From contig CM037866.1 of assembly GCA_021292105.1 (NCBI GenBank), positions 3,394,607 through 3,458,606 of the forward strand: a stretch of 64,000 nucleotides of DNA, read 5' to 3'. Under the pieces are notes generated by a model. It saw only the letters and a program-made list of their open reading frames with translations, ran no database searches and was not told where the DNA came from. A program made the translations under genes and the position numbers. Below, piece after piece: positions 26,201 to 31,377 of this stretch; within the stretch, counting starts at the first letter, position 1, and every line of letters begins with the position of its first letter. Origin of the DNA: Anadara kagoshimensis. Its lineage: Eukaryota; Mollusca; Bivalvia; Arcoida; Arcidae.

Positions 26201-29200
26201 TGTACTGATTTTTGCTTATTGTAGCCATCTGTTTTGCACAAAACCAAGCGAAAATTATATTATGCTTATTGCGTTATATTGCATATTTAAAACAAACGCA
26301 AAAAATTTAACTATGTGGATATATGTCTAAATTTCATATACTGCGAAAATAAATACACGCGAAATGTTAATTAAAACGACTGCGAAAATTAGTACACGGT
26401 GAAAACAAATACGTTTACAGTATGTGGACCAACGCCAACACAAATAACTCCAGAATTAAATATAAGTTTTTTATTTTTACACTAAAGAATGTCTAGTCAC
26501 TTTTATCACCTAGGGTCGATTTTTAAGTTTCAGTTTTCAAAATTTAGGTCGAATTTAGCACAAATGTAAAGGACCCATTCCAAATGACAAAAAAGTGCAT
26601 ATTTTCTCCAATTTTGTAGGTAAAAATTCCCTAATTGATTCTGCATAGAAATCAGGGGAGAAAACTAACAAAAAATAACACAATCCCTTAATTTCCACTT
26701 GGCTTTATATCTTTATATTAACTTGCATTTACGCATATGATGATATGTATTCAATGTATGTCTGGTACAAGACATGCAACTTGTTTAACAGAAATTCATA
26801 CTAACAGGAATGTATTATTAAAAAATGTCAAAATGAGTAAATCATTGAATCTTCTTTTTTTTTTTTTCGTTTTATCCAAAATGTTGATTTGTTGGTTGAT
26901 TTTCCCAATTCCATACCAAGGTCCCTTTCTAAAGCCGAAAAAACCCTGCCCTATTATAAAAAAAAGGGGGATGATCTAAGTCCACATGGAGGAGAACGAC
27001 CGAAAAGGAAAGAAATGCCGCAGGATGGACCAGCTGGAACATAGCAAAGGACAGGAAAAATTGGAAAGATGGCATTACGGATTTATGCGCCATCTGGCGA
27101 GGAGATAATTAAGGTTAAGGTAAGTTAAGGTTATCAAAGGACATCATCATACTTACAAATGATAGACAAGGTTGTTGATTCACTGCTGGCCCCTGTACCG
27201 TTTACGGTCTGAGCGTAACAAACGTAACTCCCGACATCGCTAAAGTCTGTGTTCAAAATCGTCAACGACGGATTCAATATGGTAGATCCTGAATATTTAC
27301 TGCTGCTCTGCACCACGTTATTATTAATTGTTGTGACAACACCGTTAGTGGTGGTCCGTCGCCAAAACACCTCAGCCAATGGGACCAGTGAATCCACAGT
27401 ACACTGTAGCGTTATTGTGGAACCACTTAATACCTGATATGAACGTGTAGCCACTGTCACTATCGGGAAATCTGATCAAAAGAAAAAGAATAAATTTTTA
27501 TCTTTACATAAATCTTAAGTTATTTATAAGGTAAAAAAGTTTATAACAAATGCCTGGGGACACTATTTATACCTCTGTTACGAAGCGACTTTGTTACCGA
27601 CTTTGTTACCGTTTATTGTTATATATATGGAGGAGCCGTTAGGTCCAATATATGACTTTACACTATCCATGTATTCGGGTAAGCGTGTTCGTTATTAATG
27701 GAAGTTGAACCCATGGGTGGAGGGTCACTTGGCAACTCTGGGCCAATGTATTTTCTCAATGTATTTTCTAAATGCTCCAGTGAAGAGTTATATTACTGAT
27801 TATAACTAGAATTGTACTGTGGTCCAGTGGACCACACACTGGGCCATACATACCCCCTCCCCCTACATTAACAACTTTGCAAACTTCCCAACATGAACTA
27901 TCCTTGACCGACTATTGACACCCCGACACACAGACACAGGTGCATGAGTTGTTTGTACTTTAGAAAGTGAAAACTGTCAGAGGAGTTAAAATGCTGAAAT
28001 GGATACCCTTTCAAAAGAATATTGTTGAAAAACAATCAGCAATAATATACAGTGGAACCTGCATTTAAGGCTACCTCTATATAAGAGCCATCTGTTTTTA
28101 AAGGCCATTAAAATTTTATCAAAGTTCCTTTTTATTTATGTTATTTTGAACCTGATATAAGGGCTGCCAGTCCACAAAAACCACTTTTACCAATTCCCTG
28201 TGGTGGTCTTTATAGACAGGTCTGACTTATTTGAACCTGTATATAAGGGTCACCTGTCCATAAAGACCACTTTTACAGGTTCCCTTTGGTGGCCTTTATA
28301 GACAGGTTTGACTGTATATTAACAGGCAGACAGACTCAATTTTTTTCAGAAATGTAACTAGCCCTCAAACTTTATGGGGAACAAAAATCAGTACAATTTA
28401 AAAAGAATGTTGATCTCATATCCTAGACCTGTAAGAAAGAGTTGAGTAGAGTAATGGTGTTAAACATCACAGTCAAGAATATTTTACTTATATTGAGACG
28501 TTGCCAGCTTTAGGCGAAGGTGCAGAAATTTTGTCTGTGCATTGTGCTGATGGTATTATACAACAGGGGTCTTTATCGTGCCAAGCCCATAGTGATAGGG
28601 GACTTTGTTCCCATCCTAAAGAACTGTGACTTTCATTTCGTAATGCCGAGTGCTTGGCGAAAGAACAGTCACTACCCACTTTCAAGTCTTGGGTCAGACC
28701 CAGTCAGGGCTCAAACCCATGACCTCCCAATTAAAAAGAGTTGATTACACAAAATGGGTACCCCTGGAGAGGAATAGTTCAAAATATCCATTTGCAGGGG
28801 AATAATTATTTAAATATGATTACTTACAGTTAATGGATAAAATAACGGAGTCTGACAGAGGTGCAGTCAGTCCCGTTTGACTGGAGTAACAATACAGCGT
28901 CTTTCCATCATCGGCGTAAATCGGCAAAAACGTAAGTTCACTTGTAACATTATCAGCTCCGTTGCCAAGCGGTACAACATTATTGGTGAAACCCTGTAAT
29001 ATATTTTGATCACCTAACTTCCAGGATATCTGTGGTGTCGGATTCCCAGTGGACGTACATTTGAATGATGCGAAAACAGCATGCGTAAGGAATCGGCTAC
29101 CTGAAAGTACTGGAGTGGTGGCTGGAAAACCTGTCAATCAAAAAATAAAAACTGTTAATATAAATGACATCAGTGAAGGATGTGGTCAAGTGGGTGGCGC

Positions 29201-31252
29201 TGTGAAAACCACCCAAGGAAAGATTTGGTCAGTGTTATTGTCTTTTGTCACCCTTCAAAGAAAATTCTTGCAGAGCAATCGGTTAACTTGCCATGGTACA
29301 TAGAACTATGTTCGGAAATCTACCATGGTACAACAAACATGTTTTTTAGTGGTAAAAGGGAAGTAACTTGTACATCATGGAACTGTAGTTGCGGAAAACA
29401 TGGAAACAGCGTATGTAAGTCACACAGAATAAGAAAACAAAATTTAACAGACCAAACTGTTACTGCTTTGAAGGGTGACTGCGGCTCGGGGACATAAATC
29501 TTTGACAGGCAGGGATTTACAACCATTTTAAATGTGGTGGTCCCAGGGATGCAGGATACAAAGAAATGAGGGTCCAGACATAAATTTCAAGGGTCCATGT
29601 TTCCATGATAACAAATTAAAAAAGGCTTGAATAATTTAAAGTCTTCTACAATTCATGTTTCATTTCAGCCAAAGGACCGAAGATCAGCTTGTAATATTTG
29701 AATAATTGGCCTTTTGCAAATTCTAAGCAATTGCCGATTACCTTTCTACATAAACCTATTACCAGTAACAAGAATAATGTTTACATTTCAGTAAACTAAA
29801 TTAGCATCACCTGTCAACTGTAGACAGATGGACAGATGGACAGACAGACAGACAGAAATGGCAATTCCTATATATATTCTCAAACTACTTTGTGGGGGTG
29901 TGTAATTATGATAACAGGTTTGTATTTAATTTCACCCAGTATTCAAAATAATTAATAGCTAGAGTTTACTGATTAATTATGAAATTTTGTAAATTTCTAG
30001 CAATTTCATTGGATGGAATAAGAAAAATCATTTGTTTAAATTTTGATTGAAATGAACGATAATTGACAACATAAAAACTCTGTATTGTTGGTGGTCATCA
30101 TGGGCGTAATTAGATTCGTACACATAATTTCACATTATTGCTTTATTATAAATCAAAAAATAATTATAATGAATGCTATATACATATGTTCTTATTACTC
30201 TAGAAATTTAATTATAAGCATTAATCACATTTTTTTTATTGGTTTTAAAATCGATATGTATGATTGCTGTTCACACTTTGTGTATGAATAATGGAGATGT
30301 ACACAGCTTTAATTGGTATTATTTCTGCATGAATTAAATCAAACATAGTTTTAATACTTAAATGGTGTTCCATTCACAGAGGAAATATGTACTGTAAAAC
30401 CCTTTATTTTTCATGACATGATATTTTTTGTGGAATTTCTATCAAAGTGATTATGGTATCCCATTCCTGATGCAAAATCCCAGGCATGCCTTGGCTATGT
30501 ACATATCCATATGTACCCACATGTGATATCTTTTGTTAGATCAATTTTATTATTTTTTGACAATTTTTCATAACTTGCAAATTACATGAAAAAAACATGC
30601 ACTCAAAATTTCATGTTTGAGAGTATGACAAATTAAACAGCTACAAACCATTATATTTTAATTAACTTAATTGTGTTTTATGCTCGAGTCAAGAATATTT
30701 TACCTATATCAAGACATCACCAGCTATAGCAGAAGTGGAAGAAATTTTGACCTTTGCAATGCACTCGGTCAGTGACTTTGATACATTTTTTAAAAACTAC
30801 CTTTTGCCTTTTAAATTGGGAAAAATTTGATATTTTTTATAGATTTACTTGTTATCACTGTTGGTTTGGGAATTCTATTGGTCTAATAGGGAAATTTGAG
30901 TAATTTTACCCTAGGGAAAAGTACCTTTATTCAGTAGTATATTAAACAAACAAATTCACTGTCGGGGCAGTTAGCAGGTAGGTTCTTTAACATGAAATGC
31001 CTGTTGTGACACAGGTCATAGGTTTTAAAAATCTCTTCCGAAAAACCCCAAAAAGCCTATTTCTAAATGCCAAGTGCTTGGCGAAAGAACAGTCAATACC
31101 TTTTTTAAGTCAGACCCTGGTCAGGCCAGGGTTTTTGAACCTACGACCTTGTGACAGACTATTATATACTTACTCTGTGATTCAGTATATGGCAGACATA
31201 ATGTGACGAAAACAAAAATAGTGAGGATGGCGTTAACTTGACGACGTTTCAT
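1742..31252 (-). CDS. Multi-immunoglobulin-domain protein gene (17 exons visible, 3' end outside window)
   Basis: Gene model assembled by eye from 17 exons on the minus strand: 31174-31252, 28828-29130, 27157-27471, 25857-26129, 24486-24803, 21318-21887, 18628-19194, 16793-17083, 16000-16284, 11101-11673, 9804-10091, 9043-9330, 8032-8319, 7008-7298, 5767-6057, 3198-3488, 1742-2029. They join into one open frame of 1866 codons with all introns in phase 1. The product has an N-terminal signal peptide and 19 tandem Ig domains, each with the two core cysteines, the tryptophan and a D-x-G-x-Y-x-C-like F strand. Ig arrays of this kind serve in cell adhesion, extracellular matrix or immune recognition. 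No transmembrane segment, FN3, EGF or VWA domain is in the window, so I cannot assign it to hemicentin, Dscam or another named family. The last exon ends in a good donor, so the gene continues left of position 1. Structure is well supported; function is not known. Confidence 0.9.
2156..2211 (-). pseudogene. Relic of an Ig-exon 5' end
   Basis: Reads TTTTAG|CTTTACCAGTCG and then codes LPVVTMTTFLYQQ, matching the acceptor and first ~55 nt of exon 17 before breaking off. The flanks (2037-2155 and 2214-2350) also resemble each other, both containing 'tttaagtcccagca'. This is therefore a tandem duplication in which most of one exon copy was lost. It could still act as a cryptic acceptor. Confidence 0.75.
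2362..2543 (+). mobile_element. MITE, family E
   Basis: Same ~180-bp element, ending TAATAGACAGGTTTGACTGT. Lies between the minisatellite and the relic exon upstream of exon 17. Confidence 0.73.
2791..3160 (+). repeat. 34-bp minisatellite (~11 copies)
   Basis: Unit CATGTCCCTGTGAAGGTCAA + GGTGACAATGTTTT repeated with very few changes. Lies in the intron ~38 bp from the exon 16 donor. Confidence 0.92.
3198..3488 (-). CDS. Exon 16: Ig domain 18 (recent duplicate)
   Basis: Residues 1674-1770; 97 codons. The acceptor is AAATTCCAG|CA and the donor CAG T|GTAAGT. Its protein is almost identical to exon 14 across the whole domain. A 34-bp-unit minisatellite (2791-3160) starts ~38 bp past the donor. 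Confidence 0.93.
3548..3745. mobile_element. MITE-like repeat, family N
   Basis: Contains GCATGCTGGGCCTTTGTCAG and AACATTGTGGGCATGGCCAG, related to 56434-56630 in which GGCCAGTGTCGGAACATTGT and ACAATGTTGCGACAAGTGGC are inverted ends. The overlapping plus-strand ORFs look accidental. Confidence 0.5.
4128..4470 (+). mobile_element. tRNA-derived SINE, family A
   Basis: The head GGTAGCTCAGTTGGTAGAGC is a tRNA-type A box. The body includes CCAAGCACTCGGCATTACG and a 3' region GACATTAAACACCATTACT, ending in a CAACTC tail. It is the commonest element in the window, with more than a dozen copies. The tRNA folding partner arms are degraded, so this is not a tRNA gene. Confidence 0.82.
4723..5102 (-). 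mobile_element. tRNA-derived SINE, family B
   Basis: Reverse element: starts with a TTGGTTGG tail and TTGCTTAACGTAGCATCAGC, and ends in a tRNA-like head (forward: GCGCGGTGGCCTAATGGATA). It is flanked by a perfect 15-bp direct repeat ATGATCAGGAAATGT (4708-4722 and 5103-5117). Confidence 0.9.
5169..5619. mobile_element. Fold-back element, family G
   Basis: ~450 bp with long imperfect inverted arms: TCTGTTTGTGACAGT...GACTTGTACCTAGTCGTA on the left, and ATGACTAGGTATAAGTAAGT...TTCACTGTCATAAACAGA on the right. Arms exceed 150 bp, so the transcript could fold into a hairpin. No ORF. Confidence 0.8.
5767..6057 (-). CDS. Exon 15: Ig domain 17 (recent duplicate)
   Basis: Residues 1577-1673; 97 codons. 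The acceptor is TATTTTTCAG|CA and the donor CAG T|GTAAGT. It is nearly the same as exons 14 and 16, with small changes (VLWYYNNAILDTS, FNNPSLTITNV, PEVTVNTFF). The flanking intron just beyond the acceptor also resembles that of exon 14, so the duplicated unit extended past the exon. Confidence 0.93.
6415..6612. mobile_element. MITE, family F (inverted ends)
   Basis: Ends GTTTGCCGCTGTACCACGTG and CATGTGGTACAGCGGCAAAC are near-perfect inverted repeats with further pairing inward (TTCTAACG / CGTTAAGAGG). No coding content; ORFs on both strands here are accidental. Confidence 0.8.
7008..7298 (-). CDS. Exon 14: Ig domain 16 (recent duplicate)
   Basis: Residues 1480-1576; 97 codons. The acceptor is TATTTTTTAG|CA and the donor CAG T|GTAAGT. 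It has LTC with one extra Gly (CGVSVSGGQS), VQWYYNNAVLDTS, VRYSGAVFNTPSL, DTGSYICSA and RNGS. Compared with 3198-3488 I count about seven base differences over 291 bp. The residue after VQQ is Ser across the splice (T+CA), not Cys as an unspliced reading would give. Confidence 0.93.
8032..8319 (-). CDS. Exon 13: Ig domain 15
   Basis: Residues 1384-1479; 96 codons. The acceptor is TTTCTCTAG|TT and the donor CAG T|GTAAGT. It has LSC, VQWYYNNAFLSTN, GRYSGAVSGTPSL, DTGSYICSA and GRNSS. From here to the last exon the B-C region reads SYSVQWYYNN or close to it, marking a younger subgroup of repeats. Confidence 0.93.
8445..8535 (+). mobile_element. 5'-truncated family A SINE
   Basis: Only the 3' third remains: AATTTCTGCACTTTTCCCTA through GATGTTAAACACCATTACTC. 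Confidence 0.65.
8720..9000 (-). mobile_element. tRNA-derived SINE, family D
   Basis: Reverse relative of 55776-56075. It shares TTTGCTCAGTTGGTTTCGAT, GGCCACAGATGGCCTACTC and a degenerate anti-B box GGTTCAAACCTACAACC. It lies between exons 13 and 12. Confidence 0.68.
9043..9330 (-). CDS. Exon 12: Ig domain 14
   Basis: Residues 1288-1383; 96 codons. The acceptor is ACTTGCAG|TT and the donor CAA A|GTAAGC. It has LQC, VTWYYNNGLLNIN, GRYTGGTFGNPSL, DTGSYICSA and RNSS. The residue-spanning codon at the next junction (A+TT) encodes Ile. Confidence 0.93.
9804..10091 (-). CDS. Exon 11: Ig domain 13
   Basis: Residues 1192-1287; 96 codons. The acceptor is ATTTTTCAG|TT and the donor CAA G|GTTAGT. It has LDC, VTWYYNNGFLATN, GRYSGGVYLNPSL, DTGSYICSA and RNSS. 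A decayed copy of its acceptor and first ~28 nt lies just upstream at 10143-10171. Confidence 0.93.
10143..10171 (-). pseudogene. Relic of exon 11 acceptor and 5' end
   Basis: TTCAG|TTTTGGCAGTTATTATGG repeats the acceptor and opening codons of exon 11 (TTTTGGCAGTCGTTACGG) with substitutions, after which the similarity stops. It is a short local duplication or the remnant of a deleted exon. Confidence 0.65.
10313..10674 (+). mobile_element. Two family E MITEs head to tail
   Basis: Copies at 10313-10492 and 10491-10674 sit directly next to each other in the same orientation, sharing CAGTC at the junction. A tandem arrangement is unusual for independent insertions and suggests local duplication or insertion into the element's own end. 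Confidence 0.77.
11101..11673 (-). CDS. Exon 10: Ig domains 11 and 12 in one exon
   Basis: Residues 1001-1191; 191 codons. The acceptor is CATTTCAG|TT and the donor CAA G|GTAAAT. Domain 11 has LSC, VTWYFNSIPI, GRYSGGVYGSPSL, DTGSYICSA and RNGS. Domain 12 has LDC, VTWYYNNAFI, GRYSGAVSGNPSL, DTGSYICSA and RNSS. The domain junction reads CAG CAA GTT ATA CCC, exactly what exon-end CAA G plus exon-start TT ATA CCC would give. It therefore looks like two ordinary exons fused by precise intron removal. Confidence 0.93.
12445..12532 (-). mobile_element. Left part of a SINE split by the 3.15-kb element
   Basis: Family A body (CCCAGTTAAGAATATTTCAC, GAGACATCACCAGCTGTAAG) that stops at TTTTTTTACC and resumes at 15691. 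Confidence 0.7.
13655..13935 (-). repeat. Two tRNA-like segments inside the 3.15-kb element
   Basis: On the minus strand 13740-13655 has GTAGCTCAATCGGGTTAGAA and a perfect T arm CCGGGCTCGAGTCCCGG. 13935-13853 has GGCCCAATCGGTAGAGC and CCCGGGTTCGAGTTCGG. Acceptor and anticodon stems do not pair properly, so they are tRNA-derived repeats rather than genes. Confidence 0.6.
14787..14816 (+). repeat. Poly-G, 30 bases
   Basis: Uninterrupted run of G inside the 3.15-kb element; length is probably uncertain in any assembly. Confidence 0.95.
15691..15905 (-). mobile_element. Right part of the split family A SINE
   Basis: Continues the interrupted SINE: CAGGGCAATGTGAAGGGAGG, GAGTGCTTGGTGAAAGGAA and the anti-B box GGGTTCAAACCCATGGCC. 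Confidence 0.7.
16000..16284 (-). CDS. Exon 9: Ig domain 10
   Basis: Residues 906-1000; 95 codons. The acceptor is CATTTTAG|CT and the donor CAA G|GTAAGA. It has LVC, VTWYLNGGLLP, GRTFGGFFGTPSL (the usual RYSG is altered to RTFG), DSGTYICSA and RNSS. The intron that follows is ~4.3 kb because of a large inverted-repeat element inserted in it. Confidence 0.92.
16440..16715 (+). repeat. Interspersed repeat, family I (diverged)
   Basis: The right part (CAGCCATAAAACATTTTGAG, CTTGATAAGTCTAGGCTTGC) matches 36945-37260 and 41720-42055; the left part is decayed. Confidence 0.55.
16793..17083 (-). CDS. Exon 8: Ig domain 9
   Basis: Residues 809-905; 97 codons. The acceptor is TATTTTCAG|CT and the donor GAT C|GTAAGT. 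It has LEC, VTWYRNNVVL, SSRYSGGVYLNPSL, DSGSYICSA and VNSS at Cys+10. It ends GVQD rather than the usual VQQ. The AATAT/AAAT microsatellite at 17131-17268 lies close upstream of the acceptor. Confidence 0.92.
17131..17268 (+). repeat. (AATAT)n followed by (AAAT)n
   Basis: ~100 bp of ATAAT repeats then ~40 bp of AAAT, just upstream of the exon 8 acceptor (minus strand). Confidence 0.95.
17271..17408. repeat. Short palindromic element (~138 bp)
   Basis: TAACCACTAAAACTGTCTAG and CTAGACAGTTCAATGGTTA form the outer arms; GTGCAAAGCAAAC / GTTTGCTTTGCAC the inner ones. MITE-sized, lying beside a microsatellite upstream of exon 8. Confidence 0.7.
17768..17803 (-). pseudogene. Relic of an Ig-exon 3' end and donor
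   Basis: On the minus strand GTGTCTGTTCAGCAAG|GTGCAAG copies the 3' end and donor of exon 7 (GCCTGTCTGTTCAGCAAG|GTAC). The rest of the domain is absent. Intron sequence beyond it (17700-17760) resembles the ~60-bp repeats at 18445-18610 flanking exon 7, so both came from a larger duplication. Confidence 0.65.
17853..18222 (+). repeat. 43-bp minisatellite (~8-9 copies)
   Basis: Unit contains GGATGTCATTTAAGTTATCT + GAAAGACAAGTGAATCTGTA. The last copies carry small changes and one short deletion. Between exon 8 and exon 7. Confidence 0.92.
18445..18612 (+). repeat. ~60-bp degenerate tandem repeat (3 copies)
   Basis: Three copies of 'gttgacac...ggaatttcaacac.gcaaacaggtgaatgtgactc' run up to the exon 7 donor. 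A fourth related piece lies at ~17700-17760 beside the relic exon end. Confidence 0.7.
18628..19194 (-). CDS. Exon 7: Ig domains 7 and 8 in one exon
   Basis: Residues 620-808; 189 codons. The acceptor is GTCTTTCAG|TT and the donor CAA G|GTACAA, weaker than the others. Domain 7 has LEC, VTWYFND, GRFTGAVFENPSL, DAGSYICSA and RNSS. Domain 8 has LAC, ITWYYNG, GRFSGAEFGNPSL, DSGSYVCSA and TNSS. The inter-domain VLDPVS matches exon 6's VLQPAS, suggesting the two double exons derive from one ancestor. Confidence 0.92.
19291..19672 (-). mobile_element. tRNA-derived SINE, family B
   Basis: Reverse copy with a GGTTGGTTAAATGTTG tail, the conserved body (GTGCTAGCTCACCGAGTCAG) and an anti-A box CTTATCCATTAGGCCACC head. 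Confidence 0.83.
19765..19966. mobile_element. MITE, family F
   Basis: Ends GGGGTTCGCCGCTGTACCAC and GTGGCGAACCCC; about 200 bp, similar to 6415-6612. Confidence 0.8.
20006..20290 (+). repeat. Interspersed repeat, family H
   Basis: Shares TTTTTTAAAAACTACC, ATGCTTGCAATA and AACTACCTTTATTCA with 30775-30960 and 49650-49930. Class not determined. Confidence 0.65.
20377..20814. mobile_element. Fold-back element, family G
   Basis: Second copy of the 5169-5619 element with the same long inverted arms (CTCTGTTTGTGACGGTG / CACTGTCACAAACAGA). Confidence 0.8.
20818..21155 (-). mobile_element. tRNA-derived SINE, family A
   Basis: Near-full reverse copy: starts with the GAGTTGAG tail and GTTTAACGTCCCAGTCAAGA, and ends in a decayed tRNA-like head at ~21120-21155. 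Abuts the fold-back element 20377-20814. Confidence 0.78.
21318..21887 (-). CDS. Exon 6: Ig domains 5 and 6 in one exon
   Basis: Residues 430-619; 190 codons without an intron. The acceptor is TTTGCAG|AA and the donor CAA G|GTAATA. Domain 5 has LEC, VTWYFNG, GRYSGAVFGNPSL, DAGLYICSA and SNSTS. Domain 6 has LQC, VNWYFNG, GRYSGAVSGNPSL, DAGPYVCSA and TNSS. The domains join through VLQPASVSVP, much like exon 7. The acceptor and first ~30 bp of the exon are present a second time at 22216-22283, on the other side of a SINE insertion. Confidence 0.92.
21923..22215 (+). mobile_element. tRNA-derived SINE, family C (copy 1)
   Basis: Begins TGGAAGCGCGTGGCC with tRNA-like A box (GTGGCCTAGTGGTTAAGGC) and B box (GGTTCGATCCC). 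It carries a body with ATGGACCGGCGTCCCATTC and a TTTAACTTTT-type tail. Other copies are at 44279, 48494 and 53718. It is flanked by an unusually long direct repeat (~68 bp) that includes an exon boundary. Confidence 0.85.
22214..22283 (-). repeat. Second copy of exon 6 acceptor region flanking a SINE
   Basis: About 65-70 bp matching 21854-21921, including TTTGCAG, the first ~30 bp of exon 6 and the upstream intron, with only a few substitutions. The two copies flank the SINE at 21923-22215 as direct repeats. The outer copy keeps a usable AG acceptor but leads into SINE sequence. Confidence 0.8.
22460..22690. repeat. 'actgta...ttcgcgg' type repeat
   Basis: Related in style to 26160-26425, 34430-34505 and 41085-41290: AT-rich with TTTCGC/GCGAAA words and ACTGTA at an end. 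Probably ancient MITEs. Confidence 0.45.
22783..23173 (-). mobile_element. tRNA-derived SINE, family B
   Basis: Reverse full copy flanked by direct repeat CAGAATGGG (22774 and 23174 sides). The body and head match 4723-5102. Confidence 0.87.
23495..23661 (-). mobile_element. MITE, family E
   Basis: Reverse copy from ACAGTCAAACTTGTCTATAA to AAGGCAGGTTGGACTGT. Confidence 0.75.
23829..23981 (+). repeat. 31-bp tandem repeat (5 copies)
   Basis: Unit GATTCAAGATGGCACCCCAA + AGACATAATTA; later copies carry AGATAGCACC. Confidence 0.9.
23985..24306 (-). mobile_element. tRNA-derived SINE, family A (head truncated)
   Basis: Reverse copy with a GAGTTGAGTTGAG tail and body. The last tens of bases of the tRNA-like head are missing after CCCACTTACGGAG. 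It lies in the intron just upstream of the 24486 donor. Confidence 0.78.
24486..24803 (-). CDS. Exon 5: Ig domain 4 (V-like)
   Basis: Residues 324-429; 106 codons. The acceptor is TATTTTCAG|TT and the donor AGA G|GTAGGT, slightly off consensus. It has IAC, VYW twelve residues on, a Ser/Thr-rich C'-D region (YTSTSTSSKYGDG), RPSLIIYNV and DAGSYVCYG. It lacks a sequon at Cys+10. A 17-bp-unit minisatellite lies ~40 bp upstream of its acceptor. Confidence 0.9.
24843..24912 (+). repeat. 17-bp tandem repeat (~4 copies)
   Basis: Unit ACACCTGTGTAGTTTAC, near the acceptor of exon 5. Confidence 0.88.
25500..25760. mobile_element. MITE-like repeat, family J
   Basis: Ends ACAATCATTCCTTAGCTAAG and CTTAGCTAAGGAATAATTTT are inverted. 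Internal CAAATGTTTTAATCTAGAAG and GACACCTTAAATTCCTCAAT recur at 38750-38995. Non-coding. Confidence 0.7.
25857..26129 (-). CDS. Exon 4: Ig domain 3 (short)
   Basis: Residues 233-323; at 91 codons it is the shortest Ig exon. The acceptor follows a TATTTTCAG tract and the donor is CAA G|GTAAGT. It has LQC, LNWYKDNQLVP, NPSLTINSV and DAGNYICSA, then the INSS sequon at Cys+10. It is the first domain, reading from the N-terminus, with the sequon at that register. Confidence 0.9.
26160..26425. repeat. 'actgtaaatt...cgcgaaa' MITE-like repeat
   Basis: GATACTGTAAATTATTTGTT and AAATACGTTTACAGTATGTG form imperfect inverted ends; ACACGCGAAATGTTAA lies inside. Non-coding. Lies just upstream of the exon 4 acceptor. 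Confidence 0.55.
26970..27112 (+). pseudogene. LINE reverse-transcriptase 3' relic
   Basis: From 26984 one frame reads TWRRTTEKERNAAGWTSWN, then AKDRKNWKDGITDLCAIWRG and a TAA. This is the C-terminal tail typical of invertebrate non-LTR retrotransposons of the 'GRPKTTWRR' type. It is followed by a GGTTAAGGTAAGTTAAGG tail and is severely 5' truncated. It sits 45 bp from the exon 3 donor. Confidence 0.75.
27157..27471 (-). CDS. Exon 3: Ig domain 2
   Basis: Residues 128-232. The acceptor is TGATCAG|AT and the donor T|GTAAGT. It has LQC, W twelve residues later (VFW), then NPSLTI and DVGSYVCY. The C'-D region (WRRTTTNGVVTTINNN) is longer than in later domains, closer to a V-like set. An NGT sequon lies six residues after the second Cys. 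A LINE 3' remnant (26970-27112) ends 45 bp beyond its donor. Confidence 0.9.
28049..28317 (+). mobile_element. MITE, family E, partly duplicated
   Basis: One copy from ACAGTGGAACCTGCATTTAA with its 3' half repeated (two ends: ATAGACAGGTCTGACTT and ATAGACAGGTTTGACTGT), giving ~270 bp. Confidence 0.7.
28439..28732 (-). mobile_element. tRNA-derived SINE, family A (head truncated)
   Basis: Reverse copy, tail at 28439, body to CATGACCTCCCA near 28730; the A-box portion is lost. It lies in intron 2, ~90 bp from the exon 2 donor. Confidence 0.76.
28828..29130 (-). CDS. Exon 2: Ig domain 1 (divergent, C2-like)
   Basis: Residues 27-127 after joining the split Ser codon. The acceptor is GATTGACAG|GT and the donor T|GTAAGT. 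The domain has FKC (first Cys), ISW eleven residues later, and DDGKTLYC (second Cys). The 'CTSTGNPTPQISW' stretch is typical of C2/I-type Ig folds of adhesion proteins and differs clearly from the rest of the array. One NVT sequon lies between the cysteines. It lacks the Asn ten residues after the second Cys found in most later domains. Confidence 0.88.
30677..31152 (-). mobile_element. Old family A SINE split by another repeat
   Basis: The SINE body at 30677-30775 (GTCAAGAATATTTTACC, ATCACCAGCTATAG) resumes at ~30960-31152 (GCAGGTAGGTTCTTTAACAT to the anti-B-box TTTTTGAACCTACGAC). The middle 30775-30960 belongs to repeat family H. It ends ~20 bp from exon 1. Confidence 0.65.
30775..30960 (+). 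repeat. Interspersed repeat, family H, inside a SINE
   Basis: Shorter copy, from TTTTTTAAAAACTACC to AAGTACCTTTATTCAGTAG, inserted in an old family A SINE. Confidence 0.6.
31174..31252 (-). CDS. Exon 1: start codon and signal peptide
   Basis: Encodes residues 1-26, starting MKRRQVNAILTIFVFV: basic residues, a hydrophobic core, then a polar PYTESQ end typical of a signal-peptidase region. An in-frame TGA lies 27 nt upstream (31277-31279), and the ATG follows GCCAAG, a good initiation context, so this start is preferred. The exon ends CAG A|GTAAGT, phase 1, matching the phase-1 acceptor of exon 2. The 5' UTR and promoter are not defined; I saw no convincing TATA box in the ~90 bp upstream, which ends at an (AAAT)n tract. 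Confidence 0.85.
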
Positions 31253-31341
31253 CTTGGCGGACTTTGTGTAGCTGTGTCAGTACAAAGATGCTAAAGAGCA
31301 TACTTTGTAGTAGCACCTTTAGAAAAAAAACCTGGTGTATC

Positions 31342-31346
31342 TGAAA

Positions 31347-31377
<31 letters not shown>

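Noticed and set aside
29180..29497. Plus-strand 105-codon ORF in intron 1
   Set aside because: Sequence contains repeated inverted words (TCACCCTTCAAAG / CTTTGAAGGGTGA, CCATGGTAC twice), suggesting a MITE-like repeat rather than coding DNA.
1742..31252. Naming the gene as hemicentin, Dscam, titin-like or a specific immune receptor
   Set aside because: Only a signal peptide and Ig domains are visible. Diagnostic domains (VWA, FN3, kinase, EGF, lectin, transmembrane) are absent from the window, so a name would be a guess.
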